From Phoronis australis (lineage: Eukaryota > Phoronida > Phoronidae): DNA of 42,378 nucleotides. The number at the start of each line of letters is the position of its first letter. Position 1 is the stretch's first letter. Location: positions 1-42,378 of the forward strand of contig NMRA01001151.1 in the NCBI GenBank assembly GCA_002633005.1, written 5' to 3'. The translations under genes were made by a program, and so were the position numbers. This document shows, in pieces, positions 9,801 to 19,464 of this stretch. A model generated the notes under the pieces. The model saw nothing but the letters and a program-made list of their open reading frames with translations. It searched no databases and was not told the origin of the DNA.

Positions 9801-12800
9801 AACTTTGGACATTTTTCTAGTGTCCTACACACTTTTAAATGCCTTTACTGACTTAGCTATGTTCAGTGTTGATTAATGAGGATATAATGTATTTGGATGT
9901 TACCATGTAATGTTCCGTTTTCTTTTCTTATGGGCGGGTGGGTGGCTGTGTGCGTTGGTGCATGTGAGTAGTCAGTTCATCGTTTTTTCTGTTTCTGTAT
10001 AAGGTGATAATGGCCTGTTTTTAGGGAATAAATTAATGTATTCAATTTATACATTAAACAATTCCTCATTTCCCTGAAGTCTAACTAGTCACCACTTTTG
10101 TTTTATGTGGAAGTTGCTGTTATATTCTTTCAGTGTCTGTGCCTTGCTCCGACCTATGAGCTGGCTCTGCAGATTGGTGATAATACAACCAAGATGGCAA
10201 AACACATGAAAGACGTCAAAATCGGCTTCGCTGTGCGCGGCGGAGAACGAGGTAGGTATTTGGTTTAACCACATTTACTCAAAAGTAAGAATTGTTAGTC
10301 CTCTTATGTGCCATGTTACATTATGCGATTTATAGTTAAGTCAAAGCCCTGTCGGGGCAGACATCTTTTCAGACTGAACTATAGGTCACATGCCTCTGTT
10401 TTACTGTTCTGTGTACTAAATAAATAAAGTAATGTCAATTTAAAATAAATGAAGAACTGACATGTACAANCGGGGCAGACATCTTTTCAGACTGAACTAT
10501 AGGTCACATGATGTGACCAACATGCAGTGTTTGTGAAGACTAATAAATCTTACCTATGCGATATCAACGCGCTGATTGATAACAACACTTATTTACATGT
10601 TCACTCATGCTTTGTGATCAGGACATGTTTGCGAAGACTTGAAGTTCCTGTAGTTCATGGAAAGCCTGAAATGACAAAGAATGGATTCCAAGCATAGAGA
10701 AAAAAATAGGTAAAAACTGTCAGATATAAATGAAAAGTCTTCCTGTTCCAAGATGTATTGGGAGTTCATGCTTTCAATTATGTGCAAATTAAAACAAAAC
10801 TTCAAGTGATTGTTTTTATTATGTCTGTCTCCATTTCATCAACTTCAGGAAAAGAAATGCTTATGAGAATTCTTCAGTTATTGTGTGTTGAAAGAATTTT
10901 TGGAAATTGACCTTCACTCAATTTTAAAGACTGACCTTTGCACAACTAGTAGTCTGAAGTATTGTTGTACAGAGCCATCTCTCTGACATTTGTGGTTAAG
11001 AAATTACACCAAATAAAATTCCTCTGTTTTACTGTTCTGTGTACTAAATAAATAAAGTAATGTCAATTTAAAATAAATGAAGAACTGACATGTACAAGTC
11101 AGTCGATTTTCCACTGACAAAAGCATTCAATTGCTGTTCTTATACATTCGTATTATGCGTTTCGTGTTCTATCTACAGTTGAGCGAGGTTGTCCTGTTTC
11201 ATACCACATTGTGATTGGCACGCCAGGCACCATGCTAGATTGGTGCACAAAGCTCCGGGTGATCGACCCCAAGAAGGTGACGGTGTTTGTGCTTGACGAG
11301 GCGGACGTGATGATCGGTACACAAGGTCACCAAGACCAGTCTATCAGAGTAGTTAAGTAGGTCAACTGGGACGCGGACTGTTTATTCTGAATAAGAAAGA
11401 TTTCGACCATGTGTTGTCTTCTTGGGATTTTGGTGCTTTTGCCCAAATATCTACAGATCGACTGCATATAATCCAGTAAATGTAGTGTTCTCTGTGCAAA
11501 AAGCCTGACCAAATTCTGAATATGTAAATATCAAGATGAAATTTTAAAAACGCCGTTGTCTGTATTCATGACATCTAACTCGTAGTTCTCATCAACCATC
11601 GAAAACGTGATTAACGACAAAAAGAGTTTCCGTCTATGGGAATCCTATGCAATATGAAGGGTAGAAACTCGTGGAAAGTTACATAAAACTTCCTTTGCTC
11701 AAATCTTCTTGCATTCTAAAGCAGCTGTATTTCGCTCCATTTAGCCGCCTAAAAACAAAAACCTAGCTAGGCCTTCTACTTTAAAATACAATCGGTCTCT
11801 AAGTTTCCCTTGGCATGGTAGGACTTGTTTTCAGTTTCCAAGAACAACATACAGTCCTTCAACATGTCAAGAAATTGGTCCGAAAATTGTTGGTTTTACT
11901 GGGGTTGGCCAACCCTGAATTACAAAAATGGCTTACAGAGAGGGACTTCCATCAATCATAAGTTTGATTTTTGGGCAGAGTGCTGGTTTATGGTCTTTTT
12001 AAAGCATTTTGGACAAAATTCATAGATGTATGTTTTGGTGGGAAGGGAACAATCAAAAGGGCTGTTTTCTTTTAACCAGCCATCATCGCCTCTGTCCTAC
12101 TTGAATGTTTATTAGTTGTGTCGCTGTGTTGGAATACTTGTTCCTAAAAAAGAGATCAAAGATTGATCTTATGATGTTTCAGGGGCTTAAAGAAAGACTG
12201 TCAGATGCTGTTGTTCTCAGCCACATACGATGCCCCTGTGATGAAGTTTGCACAGGCCATAGTCCCTAATCCTGTTCTCATACGACTACGTCGGGAAGAA
12301 GAGAGCTTAGAAAACATCAAGCAATATTACATCGACTGTCATGATGCTCAATCACGGTTCCAAGCATTATCGAATATTTATGGAACTATTTCCATAGGAC
12401 AGTCCATGATATTCTGCAGAGTGAGTTTTTTGTTATTCGACCGTGTAGAACCCAGATATTGGTTTATCGCATTTACATTTTTAAGAGTGGATCACAAATT
12501 AACATTTCATATGTCATCTGGAGTTGATATTGGCATGAGGTAATAACAAGATTAGTAGTTAGGAAAGTGAAAATGTGATATCATTTATAGATTGCGTTTT
12601 GGATACAGAGCTAAAATTATACCCAATTTTCAAGATTTCAAGAGCAATGATTTTGGACATTTTACTGTTGATTTTGCCACTTTTGAACTTATTTTTGCAG
12701 ACGAAAAAAACAGCTGCATGGCTGGCTGAGAAGATGACTGGTGATGGACATACCGTTGCACTGCTTAGTGGGGAGTTGAATGTAGAACAGCGGGCAGCGG

Positions 12801-15194
12801 TCATCAACAGGTTTAGAGTAGGCAAAGAGAAAGTGCTCATCACTACTAACGTCTCTGCTAGAGGTAGGAATAGTGCAGGAAGATGGCACACAAAATGAGT
12901 GGTAGACGAGTGATGATGAGCCAAGTTCCCAACATTGTGATTTATGTAAAGTCAAACTATAGAAAGACTTAGGAACTTCCTGACTTAGATGGAGTTTCGG
13001 CTTGTAGTCAGATGTTGAACTGGATTCGTATGGGTGCCTGAAATCTTTCACTGTCAATCACTTTAATAATGAAGTTTTCAAGGAACAGGAAAGTTTTTGA
13101 AGGTCCACAAGAGCAAATTCAACAAGACAGAATCTTTTGTTAGTATACTACAGCATTAGATTCTCTAGCATATGTTTTTGATTACTGAGTCACTGAAATT
13201 GTATCGTTTAGAGCAGCATTGTCAAAATGGACCCAGGGGAACCCAACAAACTGTTGCACACAGCTGTTTATGCAAGGTACCATTGGTGGTAAACTGTGAC
13301 CTTTCTTGAGCTGTTCTTGTTTTTCTTTCCAGGTCTGGACATCGAACAGGTCACATTGGTGGTGAACTTTGACCTTCCTGTAGATATGCAAGGTCGGGCA
13401 GACTGTGAGACGTACCTGCATCGAATCGGACGGACGGGCAGATTTGGAAAGACTGGCATAGCAATTAACTTCGTAGACGGCCATCGCAGCATCCAGATAT
13501 TACAAGAAATCGAGAAACACTTTGGTAAGAAATGTGTGGAGTGTTTCCACTTAGTACTAGAAATGTCTTTGAATTTGGACTCCCGTCTCTGAAAGTCTTT
13601 CATTTGATGTTGTCTTTGAAAATTACTTCAATAGTAGTGCAAAATCTTGTCAATTCACTGTTTTCAATGTGTTTAAAGAATCTTATGTTGCATCAGTTTC
13701 CACGGTTATTCACAAATCACCATAAAAATGTATCTGTAAAAAGCAAGATAACCATCAACAAAAAATTGAGAAGCAGTCGTAACTTGTATAAAACTGGAGA
13801 AATTTGGGTCCTCTGTAATGATTTTGTGTATTTTTGTCTGCTTGTTGTTTTACTGAAGATAATATACAAATTTCAGCATAATTTGTTTCAATAAGTTTTT
13901 GAAACTAGTACTTGAAATGGGGTTTGAACATCCTTGAAAGTCCTTAAATCTGAATGGTGAATTCTGTTCATTGTATGTTTCAGCTCTAATCACCATTCTG
14001 GTTCACTCGTCCACACAAAAGTTTTCATTATAAACTGGACAATATCGAAATGCTTCAGTGCAAAAAAGCATGACTAAACGTATTCATTGCTTTTCGACTA
14101 GAAACCATTTCAACTCTGACTGGCTAAATCCAGTGAACTCTTGGCAGGTGTTTTTCTCTATGATCCATATTGACTAAAATTTAAACAAATCTATTGTTTT
14201 GAATAAATGAAACTATTTGCAGCTAGGTGCAGTAAACACACATCTAATTAAGACAAACTTCTGAAAAACGCTATTTTATTGCTACAAAAGCTCAAAGAAA
14301 CTACCGAATAATTCTGGCAAGATTTTTATCCAAGTTTGAGCGAGACTGGTATAGTTCTGTCGAGGTCTGTCTAGTTTATTTTGAAAACTATAATTATACT
14401 GGGCATAATGTCATTTTTATTCCACTCATTTGTAACTTCCACCATTCTCATAGTACTACTAAAATTAAATAAAGTCATTCAGAAGTCACATCAAAGCTGT
14501 TTAGAATGCGTGAACAAATTTGTCAGTTGGGAGACAGCACCGAAATAAGAACATTTCATAAATTGGAGCCCTCCACGTATTTGCATATTATAATGGCTAC
14601 TCATATAAAGTGAAGTTCAATGCGGTTGAGCTGTGGCGGCTACTTTTCTGGCGCTCCACCAAAAATTAACAATTTTTTAAATTCCATTTTTAATTCTAGT
14701 CAATTTGAGAACATTTGAGTGCGCGTTTAAAGAGCATCACTGGTTAGTTTATTCAAGATTGGACATTGGTCAGTGGTCAAAGTTCCATTAATAATGAAGT
14801 TTTCTACTGAAAATAAATGGATCAAGTATCTTTTATGCACAAGTTTTGCAAGAGTCACTAGTTTAATAGGGCATGGACTCTTTCCTGTTCCCCATTTTTG
14901 TGTATATCTGTATATTCAGTGTTAGAGCTTGCCATTCTTGAATCTGGATGTTCCTATTGTAGCATGTCATGACTGAAACACTATGTTACAGTTTTTAATA
15001 AACTTAACCAATACCTGATATTCGTTACCTTAAGAACAATGCATATTACCAAAAATTGAGAATAACTTTCATCTTGGTCACTGTGTTTACATTTGGGTAC
15101 AAAGCTTTGATTGGTTTTATTATCGTCAACAGGTCGCAAGATCATGAAGTTAGATGCAGATGATGCCGACGCCATTGAACAGTTGGAGAGTTAA
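3694..15194 (+). CDS. DDX19: DDX19/DBP5-like DEAD-box ATP-dependent RNA helicase (gene span; N terminus not resolved)
   Basis: DDX19/Dbp5 is the RNA-dependent ATPase that remodels mRNPs at the cytoplasmic face of the nuclear pore with Gle1/IP6 and NUP214, and also acts in translation termination. The spliced exons are 3694-3832, 5832-5924, 9146-9248, 10134-10251, 11179-11356, 12183-12420, 12701-12863, 13333-13524 and 15133-15194. They give about 428 residues in one frame, against about 479 in vertebrate DDX19, so the missing part is N-terminal. Motifs in order: DDX19-specific [12 protein letters not shown] before the Q region, [17 protein letters not shown] (I), PTYELALQ (Ia), IGTPG, DEAD (11295-11306), SAT (12217-12225), IFCRTKKTA (IV), [11 protein letters not shown] (V) and HRIGRTGR (13419-13442, VI). 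All introns are GT-AG. Vertebrate DDX25 is a paralogue, so the name denotes the DDX19/25 ancestor type. Exons 7104-7206, 8051-8168 and 8978-9027 are second-allele copies. Confidence 0.95.
4689..4706. repeat. 18-bp perfect palindrome
   Basis: AGACCGTTTAAACGGTCT is its own reverse complement. It lies in a DDX19 intron between the sequences CAACACCGCAG and CAACACCGTGA (two related copies about 45 bp apart). No function can be assigned. Confidence 0.6.
4928..5412 (+). pseudogene. Decayed piggyBac-like transposase, N-terminal part
   Basis: An ATG at 4928 starts a short acidic peptide, [17 protein letters not shown], of the kind that begins many piggyBac transposases; it stops at 5006. A different frame is then open from 5014 to 5295 and ends in [16 protein letters not shown] followed by INLNA. 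This matches the conserved piggyBac pattern in which an aromatic-rich strand precedes an Asp-Glu-hydrophobic helix and a T-N-x-Y-A end. After an in-frame TAA (5296) the same frame continues with TKRESQPQ and LTIAEFKSL, the next piggyBac block, and stops at 5410. One frameshift and at least one internal stop show it is dead. It sits in a DDX19 intron. TTAA-flanked ends were not found. The family call rests on motif recognition only. Confidence 0.6.
5832..5924 (+). CDS. DDX19: DDX19 exon: Q-motif region
   Basis: The exon completes the split Leu codon and reads [22 protein letters not shown], carrying the upstream Phe/Gly and the Gln of the Q motif that contacts adenine in DEAD-box proteins. The acceptor is TTTGCAG and the donor is CC|GTAAGT (phase 2). 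Confidence 0.95.
6077..6581. mobile_element. 505-bp hAT-like non-autonomous element
   Basis: The ends are CAGGGCTTGGAAT and, in inverse orientation at 6569-6581, ATTCCAAGCCCTG, a perfect 13-bp inverted repeat with the CAGGG start typical of hAT ends. Many TTCCGCG-type motifs lie just inside the left end and again near the right end, as expected for subterminal transposase-binding repeats. ATTGT occurs directly outside both ends, which may be a remnant of the target duplication. The element lies in a DDX19 intron. An open stretch from ATG 6326 ([16 protein letters not shown]) is unrecognised. Confidence 0.75.
7104..7206 (+). CDS. DDX19: DDX19 exon, allele A: Walker A (motif I)
   Basis: The exon encodes [19 protein letters not shown] with the P-loop Lys/Thr that bind ATP phosphates. 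It is the allelic partner of 9146-9248, with only two differences, both silent (CTG/TTG Leu and CCG/CCT Pro near the end). Acceptor TTTCCAG, donor CAG|GTAGTG, phase 0. Confidence 0.9.
7390..7735. repeat. Dispersed repeat shared with NAAA intron 1
   Basis: This intronic stretch resembles 24550-24885 in the other gene. Both contain ATGTGTTTTTAGT, a GACCAAATT/GGACAAAATT block, TTTTTGA followed by a CTCAT-containing block, GTACCTGAAAGTTTC-like and CATTTC..GTGATGTTC strings in the same order. The allelic copy is at about 9430-9815. It looks like an old interspersed repeat family with unknown ends. Confidence 0.5.
8051..8168 (+). CDS. DDX19: DDX19 exon, allele A: motif Ia
   Basis: It reads [13 protein letters not shown], then a variable helix and [15 protein letters not shown] is the DDX19 form of motif Ia (PTRELA in most DEAD-box proteins). 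It differs from 10134-10251 by a silent ACG/ACC Thr change. Donor G|GTAGGT, phase 1. Confidence 0.9.
8978..9027 (+). CDS. DDX19: DDX19 exon, allele A, cut by assembly join
   Basis: The exon starts normally after CTACAG and reads [17 protein letters not shown], then ends at the N at 9028. The next base belongs to an upstream intron of the other allele. The intact version is 11179-11356. Confidence 0.88.
9028..9028. other. Single-N scaffold join
   Basis: The N interrupts an exon codon after the GTPG motif, and the sequence restarts at a point equivalent to 6987. It marks a join between two contigs, probably of different haplotypes. Confidence 0.92.
9146..9248 (+). CDS. DDX19: DDX19 exon, allele B: Walker A (motif I)
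   Basis: It encodes the same peptide as 7104-7206, with SQSGTGKT at about 9168-9191. It joins in phase to the exon at 5832-5924 (completing a Pro codon) and to 10134-10251. Confidence 0.93.
10134..10251 (+). CDS. DDX19: DDX19 exon, allele B: motif Ia
   Basis: It encodes [13 protein letters not shown] and then a lysine-rich helix and AVRGGER. The peptide is identical to that of 8051-8168. The phase 1 donor G|GTAGGT joins to 11179. Confidence 0.93.
10350..10470. other. Redundant contig end before N at 10470
   Basis: After GGTCACATG at 10391 the sequence jumps to a block (CCTCTGTTTTACTG onward to TGTACAA) that recurs at 11019-11096. After the N it restarts at CGGGGCAGACATC, already seen at 10352. 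The fragment therefore appears to be a third partial path through the same intron, missing about 0.5 kb: an assembly artefact or a deletion allele. Confidence 0.75.
11179..11356 (+). CDS. DDX19: DDX19 exon: DEAD box (motif II)
   Basis: It reads [30 protein letters not shown] and [14 protein letters not shown] (11295-11306) supplies the Mg-ATP-binding and catalytic acidic residues, and QGHQDQSIR is the DDX19-type continuation. The end was set at AA|GTAGGT because it completes Lys with the next exon and gives the same spacing to SAT as in known DDX19 proteins. Confidence 0.93.
12183..12420 (+). CDS. DDX19: DDX19 exon: SAT (motif III) and start of RecA domain 2
   Basis: It reads [19 protein letters not shown], then [18 protein letters not shown] and MIFCR. 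SAT couples ATP hydrolysis to unwinding. REEESLxNIKQYY marks the linker into the second RecA-like domain in DDX19. Donor AGA|GTGAGT, phase 0. Confidence 0.94.
12701..12863 (+). CDS. DDX19: DDX19 exon: motifs IV to V
   Basis: It reads [32 protein letters not shown] and [11 protein letters not shown], covering the end of motif IV, the RNA-contacting GE-x-x-x-x-QR motif and the start of motif V. Acceptor TTTTTGCAG, donor G|GTAGGA, phase 1. Confidence 0.94.
13333..13524 (+). CDS. DDX19: DDX19 exon: motif VI
   Basis: It reads [36 protein letters not shown] and [17 protein letters not shown] contains the arginine fingers that contact the ATP gamma-phosphate. Acceptor TTTCCAG, donor G|GTAAGA, phase 1. 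Confidence 0.95.
15133..15194 (+). CDS. DDX19: DDX19 terminal exon
   Basis: It finishes the protein with [19 protein letters not shown] and TAA at 15192-15194. The acidic LDxDDxDxIE tail matches the DDX19 C terminus. The preceding intron (13525-15132) holds no other gene that I can see. Confidence 0.93.
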
Positions 15195-15290
15195 GGACGT
15201 GCTGTCCTGAGATCTGATCTGGATAGTGTGCCTAAAGATATCGATACACGGAACTTTAATGACTTTATACAGACATAGTGTTTTGCTTGA

Positions 15291-15296
15291 AATAAA
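15291..15296 (+). terminator. Poly(A) signal of the DDX19 gene
   Basis: AATAAA lies about 97 bases after the stop codon, followed by a GT-rich stretch from 15298 that would place cleavage near 15310-15320. A second AATAAA at 15570 is a possible alternative. Confidence 0.7.
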
Positions 15297-15319
15297 GTCC
15301 TGTGCCATCCGTTGCTATG

Positions 15320-18300
15320 GATACCGAATCAAATCTAAAGGAAAAAGAAGTTTGTACATCTGGGTGATTTGATGGTGTTTTAGTGTACAGTGGTTAATAT
15401 TAAAGGTTTTTATTGGGAGAAATCATCGTTTTATACAAAGCATACGAGATCATTCAGTCGTCGTGTTTTAGCCGAATGACACATTCGTTTGACACTTTTC
15501 GTACTATTGAAGGATGACGCAGATGGTGACTTCTTTCATATTGTGTTGTATATATTGCCATCAAAGTTTAATAAATTTTCCAAATTTTTATGTTGTATTC
15601 TCATTAATAATTTTCGCCAGTGTCCTCTGCCTATATCATGTATGTATGTTTTAATTCTTTTGATGTATTGAGTGAGTGCAGCCCACATTCACCATTCAGG
15701 TATACTGTACTTGGCAAATGTACTTTGTTAAAATGTCTTGGAATTACCGTCATGGCATCTGTGTGCAACCCTGGAAACCCTATTCTGTGATTAGGGTGTT
15801 GATGCATCAAATCAACTGGTCATTCCAGTTACGGGAAATGCACTACCTGTGACATGGTGTCATTTTGTGACAAAACTTGCTTGATTGAAATTCTGTGACG
15901 TTTTCAGAATTCTGTGGTTCCTTTTTTCTCAGTTGTAAATTCCTGAAATTCTTCATTATCACTGACAAATATTGCGTCTTGCCTATGTGGCAAATATTGT
16001 GTCCTGCCTATGTTACAAAGTAAAATTATTAGGACTTATACATGCAAAAAGCACCACAACACTGTGACAAATGACACTTACCTGTGACATTTTGAAGTGT
16101 GACAAATTGCAGCTTGCCACTACTGTAAACATGAATCCATTCTGTCATTGGTTTATCAGTAAGTGGAATTAGCGCTCCTGGTGGGAAACTATTGTGCTTT
16201 GTCCCATTTCTTTTGCCTGGTAGCAATTTAATGTTTTCAGCATTATTAAAGACATATACTATTCAAGTTCATAGTTCTGTTAGTAGTTACTTGTTAAGTT
16301 GTAAGAAAACTGTGAAGTCTTATGCAGATTAACACGAAGTATTTCTCCTCATCACCATTGCCTTTAAACAATGAACACTAAAATTTATGTTTTATTACCG
16401 TTTGGTGTTTTCAATATAACACGAGTACAACATTGAAAATTTTCAACTGGGGAAATGGTCGAGCTTCATTATTGTCTGCTTAATCAGAGCATGAGTTGGT
16501 AGTCACTTTCATGGGTCCCACAGCTTGAGAACCTGTTTTCTCCAATCAGTATCTGGCATTAAATTGTGTCAAAATCCAGGACTTTTTCAAATGCGAGTGA
16601 ATGCTGTGTGGCTCAAAGTAGATGACCAGGATCGTACGTGTCTATGCTGGTGAATTAAAAATCACCTTCAAAGTAGCATATCGGATGTGGTTGATTACTT
16701 GTACAAAATTAGTAAATTCATGTTCAAGTTTTGATGCTTAGTTACAATATAACTTGAATGCAGTAGAAGTCTAAAGTATTGAGACAAAGCGACCCAGAAT
16801 TCCTTGTCATGATGACTTGGTAGAGGCCGAATTCGTTGTCAGGGTAGTCGTCCCTCATGACAGAGAATGTAGGGGGATTAACAAGAAAGTTTGTAAGGTG
16901 GCTAAAGCCATTCTGTACTTAAAAGCTTGCTGCTCAGGTTAACAGTTATTACAATTAAGAAAGACGCAATCATGGGCATAACAAGGCGTCAAGCAAGTCA
17001 ATTTGATGCAATTCTGGCGCTTTCCTATGCTACATGTTCACAACTTATGTATAAATCCAGGCCTGTCTGCTGGATAATCTTACATCACCCAATTGTCCTT
17101 TCACGTCGTAGGTGGCGCTGTAACAAAGAAATCTTATGCGCTTTCAGCTAGAACCTGTGTTCAAAATTTGGTCACCATTAATTTCGAAGTGAATTAATCC
17201 ATTCAACCATAGATATTCGTTATAGTCAATAGTCTATGATTCAAGCATTATGGTTGGTCTGTTAACTTTTGGACCGCTATGCTCGGACTTTGTTTCGAAA
17301 TAACTTTGTTAGTTTAGTCACAAGACAGCAGCCTCCAAGTAGAAAAACTGAACGATTTCTTCGATTAATGTGCATTACAATTTCAAAAAAATATGCAGAA
17401 AACAAATTGCATCTAAATATACAAAGTATACATTTTCAGATGTTTTAATTGTGTATCGACTACTCTACACTGTGTTACCATAGATACTATATAGTCTTGG
17501 GTGTTACCGCTATGTAGGACAGGTTATTTGATTCTCAATGTCACGGTTATATGGGACCAGCACAATGTAAAAATTCTGGAATGTCGTATCATATGATACT
17601 TTCTAGAATGATACTATGCATGAACGACTAGTTGCCAAAAATGGACTACACTGACCATTCTTGATATTTCATCATAAACACAGCAGTATCAAACGAAATT
17701 TGCGGCTGTGTCAAAACAGTTGTTTTGCAGTGAATGCATTAGTTTCTTGTTAGTAATGTCAAAAAGTAGTCTAAAGGCTTTATTCTGTCAGAAAATATTT
17801 ACTTTTTAGGTAAAATCTATAATTTTCAATGTATTTGGTTAAATGCGATAAAAAAATCTTCAATTTGGACTCAATATAAAGGACAGACACTGAGGCATGA
17901 TGGTAAATTTCATTTTGTGAAAATTCTCAATTTTAAACCTACCGGTATCTAAATTATCGGGAATGGAAAATTTGCTTTGTTTTTAGCAAGTTTCAGTCAT
18001 GATGGCGTTCTCCCGTTCATTGACTTTACGAGAAGTAGAGGGTTGTGAGCGTGTCAGGATAACATCTAGCTCCTTTGTTAACTGTCACAGGCACAGTCTT
18101 TTGCCTGGTGTGAGAACAGGCAGGCCAATTATCTACCAGGCTTATTGCAGACCATGTGTAAATTAGTTAAACCCTGAGCGAATTAATTGGTACGTTTGGA
18201 AAGAATAGATTGTAACTTCGGTTGAAATTGGGCGATTTTGGCGATTCAAAAACTAAACATGATCACCATTTGACGAGGCCACATTGAGACTGTTGATTTA

Positions 18301-19150
18301 TGTTCAGATATGATGTAACTCCGTCAACTCATATTTTAACTGCACAGCCCAGTCAGGATTCTACGATCTTATGGGAGATTAGAGCAATTATCAAACAAAA
18401 GAGTCTAGCTGGCCCTCCAACCGTAAATGCCAGAATGGAGTTAATCAGATCACGTGTAAGATATTGGCTACAGGCGACATCTTCCCAACGTCTCTCAGTA
18501 TAGAATCGAACAAGTTGGGATCAACGGGAAAACGCTATAATGGGTATGGCGGAGCTATTACCAAACAACATTTTGTCAAATTTCTCAAATTTAAATATAC
18601 CATTAACTAACTATCCGGAAAATTTGCTTTGAGCAAGGTATAGGCCAATGGCGCAGCAATTGACAAAACATTTGGTAAACCATGTGCCTTGTATTCGCAA
18701 CAATGTGGTAAGTCTCTGAAAAACAGAAAAATTTTACCAATTGTTGTTTTTGTTGTAAACTGAAGAATTTTAACCCAACACTCACTTGTCGACAAGGTCC
18801 TATTAACCTAACGTTCTGAACTAATGGCCTGCCAGTGAGTGGACACCGTCTTTCCTGCGCCCATCATCATGACGTTTGAAAATGTTTGAAATGAGGCCAT
18901 TGATACATGTGAAAAGATCTCAAATTAAAATAAACGAAAAAATAAATCCGTGCTTTGTTAATTAGGCCTATAGATATTTGTCATGAACTTGTTCGCAAAT
19001 TGTTGCAGTGAGGCCAGAGTGATCGAGGGTCATATTTTTGTTAAGTGATTAATTTCAGATTCCATACTGCAAAATCGTCTTGGAACAAAGCGAATGACGT
19101 TAAAAGCTGGGTGTGAATTCAATGTTGGCATTCAGGAACGGTTTATGATA
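15320..19150. other. Intergenic region between DDX19 and the NAAA-like gene
   Basis: About 3.8 kb with no supportable exon, RNA gene or complete transposon. It is AT-rich with many short in-frame stops. The only clear structure is a 25-bp tandem duplication at 15966-16015. Confidence 0.5.
15966..16015. repeat. 25-bp tandem duplication
   Basis: Two adjacent 25-bp units starting CAAATATTGCGTCTTGCC and CAAATATTGTGTCCTGCC differ at four positions. Confidence 0.8.
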
Positions 19151-19258
19151 CCTGTCAAAGTAGCAATATACACTTTTTACAGTAGAGTGTAAATATCGCT
19201 GAACACCGGGGTTCAGTGTGGAATATCCCGGCGGCGGTTTACCGTGTTCTTACCTCAG
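19150..19258 (+). promoter_or_regulatory. Probable promoter/5' UTR of the NAAA-like gene
   Basis: Immediately upstream of the start codon the sequence becomes locally GC-rich and has a near-palindrome, CTGAACACCGGGGTTCAG (19199-19216, one mismatched pair). There is no clear TATA box at a typical distance. This is inferred from position only. Confidence 0.3.
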
Positions 19259-19464
19259 ATGGCGCTGTTGCATTCCAAGATGGCAGCTTCCTTTGTCAAG
19301 GTTGTGTTTTGGATACTTGGCTCATTTTTTGTGGCCCACACACAACACTCCGTGCCCGTAAAGGAATATGTACTGAATTTGGACCTCCCCGAAGAAGATA
19401 GATGGACGGAAATAATTAAAGAGCACAACTTCTTGACTGAAGAGAATTTGGACGCCATAGTTAG
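19259..19464 (+). CDS. NAAA: NAAA-like exon 1: signal peptide and start of alpha subunit
   Basis: The first ATG is at 19259 and a second in-frame ATG at 19280 (MAASFVKVVFWILGSFF) gives a more typical signal peptide with a hydrophobic core and a likely cleavage near VAHTQ. The rest reads YVLNLDLPEEDRWTEIIKEH. The donor is AG|GTGCAG, a weaker site, phase 2. It joins to 41108 to complete an Arg codon. Confidence 0.85.

Larger units (their letters stand above)
9029..11228 (+). repeat. Allelic copy B of the DDX19 segment
   Basis: It repeats 6987-9027 base by base apart from small indels and scattered substitutions, and continues without a break into the rest of the DEAD exon, so this is the copy to use for the gene model. 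It carries a further N at 10470 with a local 120-bp redundancy around it. Confidence 0.88.

Noticed and set aside
12559-13603. Several minus-strand open frames of 100-122 codons
   Set aside because: They are antisense shadows of the DDX19 exons 12701-12863 and 13333-13524.
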